DNA of 64,000 nucleotides from NCBI RefSeq assembly GCF_905220415.1, contig NC_059552.1:5533001-5597000 (forward strand), read 5' to 3'. This DNA is from Colias croceus (lineage: Eukaryota > Arthropoda > Insecta > Lepidoptera > Pieridae). Made by a program: the position numbers and the translations under genes. Below the pieces are notes generated by a model, which saw only the letters and a program-made list of their open reading frames with translations, was not told where the DNA came from and made no database searches. This document shows, in pieces, positions 12,360 to 25,270 of this stretch (its first letter is position 1; each line of letters starts with the position of its first letter).

Positions 12360-15186
12360 TAGGTTTAAGTTATCTATTTTACTAATTACAATATATACCT
12401 ACTGTTAAAATACTGTCATACATCTTAATACGCTTAATTATCACAAGATCTCATCTTCTATAGGGGAAATTAAAGGCATGGCTTGTTCATTCGAGCGCTT
12501 TAAAGTTTAAATCAGAACAGCGGCCGTCAGTCGGTGACATCACGACTGGCGCCGATCCGCACCAATTGTCAACAATTGTCTCGTGCCTAGACGAAATACG
12601 TTCCTATAACTTACTATCTACATAATTGAATTACATAATGGGTAGTCTACGTACTGTCTAAATTATATGGTCCGGTGAATAAGTGATAACTGATAACCAA
12701 TTAAAAATGTAACGGATTGACAATTTACATAAAACAAGATCTCCTTTATCACATTATTATGGGTGAATGCAAAGTATCCTTGTTATATCTGTGTCAAAAA
12801 ATCAGTGAAAAAAAATAGAATACCTAAGTACATAGTTGCAACTTCTCTAGGAAAGGCTCAGCGCAAAGTTCGCCGTATTGCACTTGCGATCTTTAATCTT
12901 TATAGTTTTGAGTATCATTATTTATATGAATATCGAACGCAGCAGGTTGTCATAATCCAACAGTGAAGTGTTTTTTGTGTTATTGCTTAATAGCTGCAGA
13001 GCAGACTGCAGATACTTCTATTTTCTAATCCCTTCTTTATTGTTTGAGTAGCTACCTATACTAGACACACTAGTAAAATATAGTCGCCTGTCAGAATCTC
13101 CTATAGTTCTTTAGCTTTTATTTTTAATCAGGTATTCTACATTCTTCATTAGGTAGGCTTCTTCAGTAGGTAGGTATATGGATACTATATTTTTACAACA
13201 AAAATTGCAAATACCTAATGCAACTTTTTTAATCGATTTAACCGTTTCCGATTGGCAAATATCCTATAACAAATATATTTATAATTTCGCCTTCCAAAAA
13301 AAAAAAAATAGGCTGCCAATTGAATCAAGTAAAACATCTGGCAAAAGGGCATCGTTCCCAATCAGACAACGTATTTGCATCAATTAGTTGACTCTTTCAG
13401 TCAAATGCAACGAAATCTGATATACACTACAATTTGTGGTCAGTGCCTTGTTGTCCTTTAATTGGGTACGGACTGATGACAGCTGAAAGCTCATTTATCA
13501 ACTGATTTCAGAAGCAATAGGTACTCATTTTGAATAAACTAACTTTCCGCCCGTGGCTTCGCCCGAGTATGACTGCAGGAAAAAGAGATGTTTCAACGGT
13601 GTGTAGCGTAGTGTAGCTTTTTTTATACCTCTCTCAATTACCTACTACCTTAGAATATATTGTATTCTAAGCCTACTAGCTACTTACTACCTTACTAGCT
13701 GACCCAACAGATATTTTTGTTCAGAAAATAAAAGGTGTTCTGTCCTCGCGCAAACTTTCAAATACGTGAAGTTAAAGTTTAAAGGAAACCGTTTTTTTTT
13801 TAATTTGTGACGCAAATTTCGTTTCATTTCCACTTTCATAATATCTTTTTAATGACATTAAAAAAGATAACAAAGTAAAATAAGCACAGCACAAATAGAA
13901 TCCTAAATATTATCTAATAGCACATTTAACAAACAATGAAGAGTATAAGATCAGTTTTGTCAGAGCAGTGTTTAAATTAGGTGGGTACCTACCTACCGCG
14001 TAAGTTTCGGAGATATGTACTTACTATAAAAAGTATTTCTCAAAATTTTAAAGTAAAATAAGTACGATACAATTTAGTTGTATCTTTATGTATAATTGAA
14101 CGTTAAAACACAACACAAGATAAACAGCGAAGGCACATATCCAAAGATGCACACAAAAATAAATTAAGGAAAATCCTAATTAAAATTCACCGAGCAAAAA
14201 ACCAAACGCCGAAGTTGTTGTAAATGAGAATAGTGTTTTTGCACAGAAATTTACCTTCCTGGACGGAAATATATTTTTGTAACACTTCCCAGAACAGATT
14301 TGAATATGATCATCCGATTAATAAAAAATATAAAACTATAATAACTAGTAAAGTATTTGAAATAATTATAAATGTGTGTTGTTGTGTTTGTCTTTTTTAT
14401 GTCCAATATCACTTTTTTAATATGATTAATGTGTCTATAGATACTTAGAAGGCATCATTATGAGGAAAGACAACAACTGCTTATGCGTTTATAGACACCT
14501 CTAGATACCTACCCATTTTTCATATCAATTTATTTAAAAGTTCGATATACGTAACGTATATTCCTGCTACTATTTCCAACCCATCCGGGGTTGACTTACT
14601 CGCATAGGTAAGGATCAAGATACGGGCCTCCCGCTCCCCCACTCACGGAACGAAACACAGTAGCTTTGCATGCTACTTTTTGGTGTGGTATACCTTTCCC
14701 GGTGCAAGCTAGCCCAATTCATGATGCAGCAACGAAGCGTGCTCGACTCCCACATTCTAAATATTATGTATTCGTTATTATGTGTTTTTTCTTTATTCTG
14801 ATTTTCATTGTGATCACTAAGTAATAGATTACGGATATTCCGCTATTTTGTTAAACGCTCAGACTAGGTGTATTTATCATACTATTCATAACTGGCTCTG
14901 TGCCAAAAACTTGTTGCTAATCCAGAAGTATATTGGTGTGATACAGCGTAAATAATTTGATGCATTTATCTTTTATTACTTTCAGTTTTTATAATATTAA
15001 TAATTAATAATCTCTTCAGCGTAAATCAAACTTATTTTGATAGAGTCTAGAGAACATTGTAGGTACTTATACTAAAATGATTTTTAAAAAATGTAGGTAA
15101 GAATAATTTAAGTATAGCAGAATTTTCATTTCGGTAAAAAAGTAGAGGTAATGAAAAACGCCTAGTTATCACTACATATTATTATA
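12360..15186. other. AT-rich DNA with a reverse Helitron end fragment
   Basis: There is no supported gene. At 13543-13566 a reverse-oriented piece of the Helitron 3' hairpin (CTTTCCGCCCGTGGCTTCGC) remains with no 5' half. A GC-richer patch at about 14585-14755 has the look of an old transposon relic but is not assigned. Confidence 0.45.
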
Positions 15187-15512
15187 CTAGCTTCCGCCCG
15201 CGACTCCGTCCGCGCGGATGTTGGTCTTCGCGTGGATGGTTTAATTATCAATTTTGAGTACCTAACTCTGACAATGACATCTTATAAATATCATAAACCC
15301 AAATACGGCTAGGCCTATAATAATATATGCAACGTGTGTTCGCGGTTCTACAGAACAACGTCTATGGATAAAACTCAAAAATTAAGATAATTTTTTTTCT
15401 GCGTATTTTTCCAGGATAAAAAGTATCCTGTTTTACGCCCAGGATAATAAGGTATAATTATACCAAGTTTCATCGAAATCGAACCGTTAGTTTTCGCGTG
15501 ATGTCGTCACAT

Positions 15513-15551
<39 letters not shown>

Positions 15552-15552
15552 A
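15187..15552 (-). mobile_element. Helitron-like or related element, reversed
   Basis: It begins on the plus strand with CTAG CTTCCGCCCGCGACTCC, the reverse of the usual Helitron 3' hairpin. It runs through a conserved block (TTTCATCGAAATCGAACCG) to an ACAG-type microsatellite at about 15512-15551. The 5' boundary is not sharp. A different subfamily from the ATACTAATATTATAAATG copies is likely. Confidence 0.55.
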
Positions 15553-15686
15553 AAATGTTTTTAATCACATATTTGGGTTTAGTATCGATCCAGTAACACC
15601 CCCTGCTATTTATTTTTTCAATATTTTCAATGTACAGAATTGACCCTTCTACAGATTTATTATATGTATAGATTATATGTATAGTA

Positions 15687-15897
15687 TCTATAATATAAAA
15701 CAAAGTCGCTTTCTCTATCCCTATGTCTCTTTGTATGCTTAAATCTTTAAAACTATAACGCAACGGATTTTGATGCGGTTTTTTTAATAGATAGAGTGAT
15801 TCAAGAGGAAGGTTTTAGCCTACTTTTAGTTTAGTACAGTACTTACTAGTTTATTAGGTTTTAGACAATGCGGGCGAAGCCGCGGGCGGTAAGCTAG
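15687..15897 (+). mobile_element. Helitron-like element (AAACAAAGTCGCT subfamily)
   Basis: It starts TCTATAATATAAAACAAAGT and ends GCGAAGCCGCGGGCGGTAAG then CTAG. The internal GATGCGGTTTTTTTAATAGA block is shared with the copy at 28199-28370. A reversed, internally deleted relative lies at 57645-57712. Confidence 0.75.
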
Positions 15898-15899
15898 TA

Positions 15900-16464
15900 A
15901 ACTACAAGAATTCATGTGATGCAACAAATAAATAGATATTATACGTATTTGCTCATATTAATTAAATATTATATACCTACCTACTTGCCTATTATATTTT
16001 CATATTATAATTTACTTCTGCAATAGATATAATTTATAAATAATACTTATAAACTGTTAAAGTAGGTATAGGTAACTGCCTACTGATATAAATATAGTTT
16101 ATTATTACCGATATTAATTTTAAACAAATGACCGCAATGGTCTATTTATTTAAAATATTAACCAGATGTGTCAAAATTGGGTAATCCTGCGGAAGTTTGC
16201 TAGCCATATAGTACACCGTTAAAGCGGTCAATGTACGCGTTTAGTATCGGAAACCGTAGGCACCTACTGAAAAATAGGATATAACTACAATTTCGATAAT
16301 GGAACATTTTGAATTAAATATGTATGTTTTTTTACATAAATAAAAATTAAAAAATATACTTGAAATGAGAAGCACACATTTTTAAACAAATCTCAATTTA
16401 TATCCCTTTCGACCTTTCGTAGTAACTTCTTAGGACGTTATTGATGACTACATTTGTCTTAGAG
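15900..16464. other. AT-rich DNA, nothing recognised
   Basis: No open frame, RNA gene or repeat of known type is visible in this stretch. Confidence 0.45.
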
Positions 16465-16955
16465 CAGGGGTTCCCATACCTTTTTCAGCTCGCGGTGTTA
16501 TTTCATGTTAAGTTTTTTATCGCGGTGCCCTACCCACCCAACCTAGCTATTTGAAAAGGAAACAGTCGATATAGGTAAATACAAGTACAATACAAGAATT
16601 TAAAAATATTATCTCAATTTCTTTAATGTAAAATAATTTAAAGGGGAATCAAAAAGTAAGGTTTAAGAAAAACAAAAATAAAACACGATAAAGGCCATGC
16701 GCACGACGTAAGTAGGCATCCTTTAGGCATCTATCGTTCCAAAGAGAATACAAATACTACGGGTTGTAGCCAAGATGTAGCCAAGGTGTAACTTTAAAAT
16801 CTTGTATGTCATTTTACGACGCTATTTTTCTACCGATTCGAGCGCTCAAAAGAAGTAGGTACTCGCGAATATAAGCACATCGACCCACGGCGCCCCTCTA
16901 ACTTTCTACGGCGCACCAAGGGCCCGCGCCGTGGTGCACAGTTTGAGAACACCTG
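16465..16955. mobile_element. hAT-like non-autonomous element
   Basis: The left end reads CAGGGGTTCCCATACCTTTT. The right end, read inversely, is CAGGTGTTCTCAAACTGTGC. The CAGGGGTTCCCAAACTTTTT-type inverted end is typical of hAT transposons. The interior (CACGACG..., GCGGTGCCC) has no transposase frame. A clear 8-bp duplication is not visible, so the copy is probably old. Confidence 0.6.
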
Positions 16956-17082
16956 TAGACTTTTGTTAACCCTTATTAAAACGCTGGGAGCTATACTTCC
17001 CACGTCTCAGATTGAAGTAAATCGTGTTTTATTTTTATATGCTTAAACCTAATGCAGTGTAATATTTATCTACGGAATCTTA

Positions 17083-17097
17083 GGGCCACTTGCAGCA
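17083..17097 (+). repeat. Left terminal repeat of a Harbinger-type element
   Basis: GGGCCACTTGCAGCA directly follows a TTA trinucleotide (17080-17082), the usual PIF/Harbinger target. It lies 209 bp upstream of the transposase start. The matching right terminal repeat was not found between 19043 and 19830. Confidence 0.5.
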
Positions 17098-17305
17098 ATA
17101 CTTTAAATCGAGATTTACTGAAACAAAAACTCGATTTAGGTCTACATCTGATTTAACGTCTTGCTCATTATGATTTAGCTTAAAATCTCGATTTAAATTG
17201 GCGTCAAAGTTAAACCGGCGTGTAGGTCGGTTTATAGTTGTTAAATCTCGATTTTATTGACAGATAACGTTATTGTAGATTTGTTCTTTCTTTTATTACG
17301 TGAAA

Positions 17306-19043
17306 ATGGATTTATTAGCTTTAACAGTGGCGTACAATGATAATGATTTGTTATCAGACGATGACGAGCTAATCGTGCAATATTTAGAAACCCCGTTTTT
17401 CTCTCGAAGAGTCTATAATGGAAGTGATTTATATAGCACGTTACGAGATGACGAATTCTTGAAAAGATTCCGGTTAAGTAAACGCAGTGCAACATTCCTG
17501 CTTGATAAAATTATTCATAATTTTCCAAATACTTTCAACAGGTAAGCTGTGAATAAACATGTACCTACTAGACTAGAATCCATCCGCCTTCAACTAACCT
17601 AAATAAAATGTATGGGTAAAAATACTATTAATACCTAAAAATACCAAACGACACTCGAACCCAAACTTCATTTTATTTTTTCAGAAATGCTGTATCCCCA
17701 ATGAACCAGCTTCTATGCACCCTGAGATATTATGCTACTGGTAGTCAATTAACAGCTTGTGGAGATGTTATTGGAGCTCATGAGTCCACTGCCTGTAGAA
17801 TATTGCATCGAGTAACACATGCAATTGCTTCTTTATATTCAGAGTTTATTAAAATGCCTGTTACTGTTGATGAACAAAACAATGTTGTGGCAAAGTTTTA
17901 TGATATAGCAAAATTTCCCCGTTGTATTGGTGCTATAGATTGTACACATATAAAAATTTTATCTCCGGGTATGTTGAAATATCTTTGTTCTGTTTTTGTT
18001 TGCATGTCTATAAATATTAAATATCCAGATTATATAATATGTAACATGTTCTCTTATCAACAGGTGGTGATTATGCTGAAATTTATAGGAATCGAAAGGG
18101 CTATTTTTCCATTAATACCCAGTGCATATGCTCGGCTAATTTACTTTTCCTAGATGTAGTGGCTCGTTGGCATGGTTCAGTACACGATGCTAACATTTGG
18201 GACAACTGTGCACAAAAGAGAAACTTTGTTCAAGTAGGTATTTTCATCCAATATTAAAAAATTAAGTGAAATATATCTGCACTATCTGGCACCACTCTCT
18301 TATTATAACATTACTTACCTAATGTATGTCAGAAATTAACATTAATAAATATTAAATACTATTGAAGTAAATTTTTATTATTCATCTAAGGAAAGTACTA
18401 CAAACTGAATTTCACACGCAATTTTAAATGCTGTTACTTACTACTTTTCAGGGAGTTTACAATGAAAAATTATTGGTTGGGGATAGTGGTTATTCTCAGA
18501 CCAGATACATGATGACACCACTGCCTGAAAATACACCTAGTACAAGAGGTGAAAAATTATACCAGGAGTCTCAAATAAGAACTCGAAATGTAATAGAGAG
18601 AACGTTTGGTATTTGGAAGAGAAGATTCCCTATTCTTTCAAAAGGAATAAATGTTAAATTACGAAGAGTGCCAGGTAAAACTATTTCCATACCTTAGCGG
18701 GTTGCAGACCAAGAGCTAAAATCAAATCAGCTTGGTTTGCTTAGCCGAGTTCTATACATTTGTAATTGCAGTCTGCTGCATCTATGTTACCTTGCTATAC
18801 ATTTTTTGACCTTTATTTATAAAATATCTCACTTATCATTTTACAGGTATCATTGTTGCTACTGCAGTTCTACATAATATTGCAATTTTACAAAAGGATT
18901 CAGAACCACCTACAGATGAAGATATACCACATATACCTGATATACCAATAGCAATACCAACAAACTCCAGAACTTTGTCCAGAAGTATAGCCGGCAACAT
19001 TGAACGAACATTATTAATTAATGAATATTTTGCAAGATTATAA
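17306..19043 (+). CDS. PIF/Harbinger transposase-derived nuclease (HARBI1-like)
   Basis: Five exons join in frame (17306-17541, 17685-17968, 18064-18233, 18452-18674, 18847-19043), giving 369 residues, close to HARBI1-family length. The DDE_Tnp_4 catalytic residues are all visible: D164 in GAIDCTH, D215 in GSVHDANIW and E279 in VIERTFGIWKRRFP. GDSGY (240-244) is the conserved motif before the last helix. The N-terminal ~80 residues precede a helix-turn-helix-like region (SQLTACGDVIGAHESTACRI). All splice sites are GT-AG. The ATG at 17306 follows an in-frame GTG codon at 17300 that is unlikely to be used. In Harbinger elements this protein acts with a Myb-like partner to cut and insert DNA. 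Here that partner survives only as a C-terminal fragment, and only the left terminal repeat was found. It may be a young but immobile copy or a domesticated nuclease; sequence alone does not decide. Confidence 0.8.
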
Positions 19044-19084
19044 TTAGATGGATAAATACAAAACAAAATAAAAAATAAATAAAT

Positions 19085-19204
19085 TCATTGTTTTTTATTT
19101 AATTCTAATGCATATTTTTCTTTGAGATATTCCAGCTCCATTTTATTTTTTTTGTTCATTAACATATCAGAGAACTTTTTTTCATGGAAACACTTTCCAG
19201 AGAA
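19085..19204 (-). pseudogene. C-terminal remnant of Harbinger Myb-like accessory protein
   Basis: On the minus strand 39 codons are open before a TGA at 19087-19085. The end reads KKFSDMLMNKKNKMELEYLK and then a basic/acidic helix, the usual coiled-coil tail of Myb/SANT-like proteins encoded by PIF/Harbinger elements. Two stops lie immediately upstream and no DNA-binding domain is present, so the gene is broken. Its convergent orientation to the transposase matches the two-gene architecture of such elements. Confidence 0.5.
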
Positions 19205-19209
19205 TTATT

Positions 19210-19829
19210 ACATGTCATGGTAAACACACATATTATTTAAATTGCACTAAATGATCGCACAAGTATTTCAAATTTTATCTATAACTGATTTATTATTGAA
19301 ATACACAGATGTAGACCATTATGTAACCAATCGTTTTTATTTAACGTAAAAAAAATATTTTCGCCTAACAAAAACACTTTCAGACTTCACACTTTATAGA
19401 AAGACGCAAATAAATTATAAGTCCAACTGTGAATGGCTTTCCTAAGTGTAACGAATTCGATATGATCTATGAATATGACACATAAGTCAGTTTTCCATTG
19501 GTTTTCCACTATCTTTCGTATTTAATCTATGGTGCTTGTTTTTGTCGCGTGCTATTGGTTAATAAAAATCTATGTAATTGTGATTGGCTATAATAAAGTG
19601 CAGGTAATATTTTAGCCAATCTGAAGTTTCAACCTTTATGAATATTGAATAGAAAGCAAACCATTTAGTGTGCTGTGCTAACATGGCGAATTTTCTTGGT
19701 CATCAACATCATTAATAGTAGCAAGTTGAGAATTGGGAATTTGTTATGGGATTTTTCTCAGCAATTGCAATATTTTACTTTTTTGACAAATTTTATTTCC
19801 TGCACTTAACTTAGTTGTTGTTTATAAAA
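19210..19829 (+). promoter_or_regulatory. Upstream region of UPF1
   Basis: About 620 bp separate the Harbinger remnant from the UPF1 start codon. Three CCAAT-type boxes, in either orientation, lie at about 19553, 19580 and 19614. There is no TATA box at a sensible distance from the ATG, as expected for a housekeeping gene. The transcription start is not determined. Confidence 0.35.
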
Positions 19830-22800
19830 ATGAGCGTCGACGCATACGGACCGAGCTCTCAAACGCTCACGTTTCTGGATACTGAGGAGACAGATCTTAT
19901 TGGTGCTGATACTCAGGGTTCTGAATTTGAATTTACTGACTTTACTTTACCTTCACAAAGTCAAACGCAAGCCTCTCAACATGACCACGGTTTAGCTTCG
20001 TCAAACCAGGTAAATGTATTGTATTTACATAACCTAATTATGGCTTAAGTTGATCGCTTACGTGACTTACAAGTTGTTGTAAATTTTAGGTCAACGGCTT
20101 AGGAAGATCCGATCTAACTTCGAAATTATCAAGTGTAACTAATGCAATAGCAGAATTGCAATTCGAGGAAGATGATGAAGCTCTGTATAGCAGCAAAGAG
20201 TTGCCTGATCATGCATGCAAATATTGTGGCATACACGACCCAGCCACTGTTGTTATGTGCAACATCTGTAGTAAATGGTAAATTACATTCACTATACACA
20301 TGTTATTTTGTTTTCCCCATGTACCATAAAAAAATATGGAAACAATTGAAGTGCACAATAAATATTCTGACTACCTAGATTAAAATCTAAGGTACCTATA
20401 TTTTTTTTATTGAAAAAAGAACTAATGTACGATAAACATGACAGTAAATAACAACACAATGTTATGAAACAAGAAGTAGGGAAGACTTTGGAATTTGTTA
20501 TGAAACGAGAAAAAGAAGAAGTTTTGGAATATAATGTAAAATATAAATTTCTATTGCAACATGATTTTCCATTCCTTTTAAAAATTTAATCAAGGTCAAA
20601 GCAATCTTATCCAACCATGTTAATTCTACAAAAGTATTGCACGATGAATTCATAAGTAATTCAAGTGAGTAATAGAAGTAAACTGTAAAACTTAGATTTG
20701 ATTATAATTTGTATATAGGTTCTGTAATGGACGTGGCAATACATCAGGGTCCCACATAATTAACCATTTAGTGAGAGCAAAACACAAGGAAGCTGCATTA
20801 CACCGTGACGGCCCTTTGGGAGAGACCTTACTTGAGTGTTATTCTTGTGGAGCTCGGAATGTTTTTGTTCTGGGATTTATACCAGCGAAAGCGGATTCCG
20901 TTGTTGTGCTTCTGTGCCGGTGAGTTGACAATTTATGTACTTTTGATAATGAAGTAATTGGTTATTGAGTAGTAAATATTTGTAAATTTACTAGGTATGA
21001 TGTACAAAATAATGTAAGCTATATTATAAAACATAATATAATATAATTATCTCTTATTACTTAATTCAATTTGTAACATTTTTTTGGCTTATCATGCTCC
21101 TTGTTAATTGAGTATGGCGTGATAAGTACCTACCTAAAGCATGCACGCTCTGGCGCAAAAGGTTCAAGGCGCTCTGCAGGTTCAAGTCCCACCTCGTGAT
21201 TGAATTTTTTATATTCTTTATAAATTTATATGCATGCTCTATCAATTAGAATTATAGAACAATTTATTATAAATAATAAAATATTTTAGACAACCTTGTG
21301 CTGCACAAAGTTCGCTGAAAGATATGAATTGGGATCAAGAGCAATGGAAACCGTTGATATGTAAGTGTTGTGTATAACATGTATATATATATTTTTTGTT
21401 TTATGAAAATGTTAGTATATTACTAATGAAAATGTAAGTGTAATGTAATTGATAAGAAAAAATTATTTACAGCGGATCGGGCTTTCCTATCCTGGCTCGT
21501 TAAAGTACCATCTGAAGCTGAACAAATGAGAGCTCGCCAGGTATGTATAAATATAAAAATGAGCTCCTTAGGGCAATAATTATTTTAATTTAATTAAACG
21601 CATAAATTGAAAAAGCCCTTATCTCTACATAGCTTTATGAAGTAATTATATATGAAAAATACAGTTATCTGATACAAATTTTGATATTTTGTGTGAAATT
21701 ACGAATGAATACGATTTATTGTAAATTTGATAATTTCAGGTAACACCACAACAAATTGGACGACTCGAAGAGCTTTGGAGAGATAATGTGGACGCCACAT
21801 TCCAAGATTTGGAGAAACCAGGAGTTGATGAAGAGCCACATCAAGTGTTGTTGAGGTATATATTTAGTACATATTTACAATAGACAATTGATATATCTAA
21901 ATTACTAAAATACATACCAAATTTCTAAAAATATTTCTGTTATTAATTGACTAAATATTTGTGTTTTCTAAATCTGTCTTCATCCATTTGGTTCTTTTGT
22001 TAATAAAAAAAGAGAGACATCTCTCTCATTGCATCAGCTTGTTAGAATAAGAACTTGGTGATATGAGTATCTGCATAAAGTTAGTAGCAAGACCTAAGTG
22101 ATGTTTACCCTTGAATTTATATTTTTTGGTTTTTATGGCATTCAAATGCTTTATAAATATAAATTTTTGATGCTTACCCTTTACATATATATATTTAAAC
22201 AGTCATTAAAATAATTTTATTGCCTTAAAATCCTCCATCTTTTACTTACTAACAATGAAATTACATTTACAGATATGAAGACGGGTATCAATATCAAAAT
22301 ATATTTGGTCCTTTGGTTAAATTAGAAGCTGATTACGACAAAAGATTAAAGGAGTCACAAACGCAAGAAGGAATTGAAGTCCGTTGGGATGTGGGACTCA
22401 ATAAGAAAACAATTGCTTACTTCACTTTGGCTAAAACTGACAGTGATATGAAACTCATGCATGGTGATGAATTGAGATTGAGGTAAGGCATAAAACAAGA
22501 ATAACAGTCATATCAATTAAAATAGTCCTATAAATGTTTATTACATATCACATATTTTCATCATTAACATATAAATCTATCATACATATTGTATACTTTG
22601 TTGATACAAAAATAAAAATTTAATTGATGAAAAGTAAATGTTATACAAATTACGGAAATTATTACTTTATTCTTAAATTAGTCTTGTAAATATATTTAAT
22701 ATTTTGTCATTGACATTGCAGGTATATTGGAGAACTTCACAAAGCGTGGTCAGGCGTGGGTCACGTGATAAAGGTGCCAGACAACTACGGCGACGATGTA

Positions 22801-25270
22801 GGGCTTGAGTTGAAAAGCGGCGCCGGCGCACCACTCGACTGCACTTCCAATTTTGTGGTCGATTTTATATGGAAGAGCACGTCTTTTGATCGGTAAATTA
22901 AAATTCTAGTTAAATTCGATTCAAACTTATTGCTTATTCCATAATAATTTTAACAACATTATTAAAAAAACAGGAACAATTATATATCTATATCTATCTA
23001 CAAATATCTAAATCTGTTCACATACAGTTAAAATAGAATATATTTGAAATGTGTAATTTTTATATTAAATTGAGTAAAATACATTCCAGAATGCAACTAG
23101 CTTTACGCAAATTCGCGGTGGATGACTCGTCTGTATCGGGGTACATCTACCGCCGTCTACTCGGCCATGAAGTGGAGGAAGTTCTGTTCCGTGTTCATTT
23201 ACCGAAACATTTCAGCGCACCTAATCTACCCGATCTTAATAGATCACAGGTAATAATTGTTTTATTTACAATTTTTTTAGACATTTCATAAATTTTAGAA
23301 AAAAACTTTATTGCTGTTTAACGGGTTAAGATCTCGTAAATGTTTTATACCTCCATATGTAGAGATTATGTTACTCATTTTGTGTTAAAAATTAAAATGC
23401 AGACATTTTTCAAGTTTCTTTGCATCAGTAGCAGTAGAAGAGTTGTGAATGTTGAAATTAAGAAGCTGAATTTAACTACTGCACAATATTAATATAGAGA
23501 ATGTTTCTTTTACAGGTATATGCTGTGAAACACGCACTTCAACGCCCCTTATCGTTGATCCAAGGTCCTCCCGGCACAGGTAAAACTGTTACATCGGCGA
23601 CTATTGTATATCAGCTTGTAAGACAAAATGGTGGACCTGTTCTCGTATGTGCGCCATCAAACACAGCGGTTGACCAGCTTACTGAGAAGATCCATCGAAC
23701 TGGACTGAAAGTAGTTAGATTATGTGCCAAGTCGCGTGAAGCAATGGAGTCCTCGGTATCATTTTTAGCACTACACGAACAAGCACGTGCTTTGGGTTCA
23801 GCAGATAGTGAATTGCGCAAGTTAACTAGATTAAAGGAAGAAGCCGGGGAACTGTCGGCGGCTGATGAAAGAAGATATAGAGCATTGCGTAGAGCGGCAG
23901 AACGTAGACTTCTCGATGCTGCCGATGTTGTTTGTACAACTTGCGTCGGAGCGGGCGATCCTAGAGTTGCTCGCATGCGATTTCAATCTATTCTCATCGA
24001 CGAGGGCATGCAATCTACGGAACCTGAATGCATGGTACCCGTTGTTCTTGGTGCTAGACAACTTATACTGGTAGGAGATCACTGTCAGTTGGGCCCGGTC
24101 GTAATGTGTAAAAAGGCGGCGAAAGCTGGTCTCAGTCAAAGTCTTTTCGAAAGATTAGTTGTTCTTGGAATTCGTCCATTCCGCCTTGAAGTTCAATATC
24201 GCATGCATCCAGAACTTTCGCGATTCCCCTCAGATTTCTTTTATGAAGGATCGCTTCAGAATGGCGTCAGCGCTGAAGAGAGACGCCTTCACAAAATTGA
24301 TTTTCCTTGGCCGAGACCCGATAGACCTATGTTTTTCTATGTAACACAAGGACAAGAAGAAATCGCGGGATCAGGGACATCTTATCTGAATCGTACTGAA
24401 GCCGCCAATGTGGAAAAATTAACAACTCGCTTCTTAAAAGCCGGTGTCAGACCTGAGCAAATAGGCATCATTACACCTTATGAAGGACAACGATCTTATT
24501 TAGTGCAACATATGCAGTACCAAGGAAGTTTGCACGCCAAATTATACCAAGAGATCGAGGTCGCCAGCGTCGACGCTTTCCAAGGTCGTGAAAAAGACAT
24601 CATAATCATGTCGTGCGTCCGTTCTAACGAGCATCAAGGAATTGGATTTTTAAGCGACCCGCGCCGTTTGAACGTAGCTCTAACCCGCGCAAAATATGGT
24701 CTCATCGTGGTCGGCAACCCAAAAGTTTTAAGTAAACAGCCACTGTGGAACCATCTGCTGGCGTTTTACAAGGAGCGTCGCGTGTTAACCGAAGGGCCCC
24801 TGTCCAACCTGAAAGAATCCGCAATACAGTTTGCGAAGCCGAAGAAACTGGTGAACGCCCAGAACCCCGGGTCGCACTTCATGTCGACGTCCATGTTCGA
24901 CGCGCGCGAGGCGATGGTGCCGGGCTCGGTGTACGACCGCGCGCGGCCGCTGCGCGACCCGCTCGCGTACGTGGGCCCGGAGCGCGCCGCCATGCTGCAC
25001 GCGCCCGTGCCGCCCGCCGCCTTCTCGGCGCACCGCGGCCTGCAGCGCCCGCCCGCCGCCGGCCTGCAGCGCGGCGGCAGGAAGCGGCCGCCGCGCCTGT
25101 CGCAGGAGCCGCTGTCGCAGCAGCCGCCGCTGTCGCTGTCGCAGGGCGCGTCGCAGCCGGACTTCAGCCAGGAGTCGGCCGCGCCGGACTGCCCGTCGCA
25201 GCCGGACGGGCTGCTGTCTCAAGACTCCACGTACCAGGGCGGGTTCCGCGCGCGATGCAGCCAGTACTGA
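19830..25270 (+). CDS. Upf1: UPF1 RNA helicase (nonsense-mediated decay)
   Basis: ATP-dependent 5'-3' RNA helicase at the centre of nonsense-mediated mRNA decay; it binds UPF2 through its Cys/His-rich domain and is phosphorylated by SMG1. Ten exons join in frame: 19830-20009, 20090-20277, 20719-20919, 21290-21360, 21473-21540, 21740-21855, 22273-22482, 22722-22892, 23090-23249, 23516-25270. This gives 1039 residues against about 1120 in human. The zinc-binding region starts at C103/C106 (CKYCG) and runs to about 225. The superfamily 1 helicase motifs are visible: GPPGTGKT (472-479), IDEGMQ (DE at 617-618), GDHCQLGPV, VQYRMHPELSRFPS, ITPYEGQR, SVDAFQGREKD and ALTRAKYG. The tail is Ser/Gln-rich with many SQ dipeptides, the SMG1 target type. 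Oddities: motif II reads DEGMQ, where known homologues have Ser after DE, and the last exon becomes extremely GC-rich from about 24890. Homology is very strong. Confidence 0.97.
21130..21220 (+). other. tRNA-like relic in UPF1 intron 3
   Basis: TGGCGCAAAAGG resembles a polymerase III A box and GGTTCAAGTCC a B box. A run of six T follows about 24 bp later. The A-to-B spacing is about 27 bp, shorter than in a complete tRNA, and acceptor pairing is poor. It looks like a deleted tRNA gene or a SINE head rather than a working tRNA. Confidence 0.3.

Noticed and set aside
15470..15763. ORF with repeated Cys-Leu-Ser-Val-Cys pattern on the minus strand
   Set aside because: The pattern is the translation of the ACAG microsatellite inside a repeat element.
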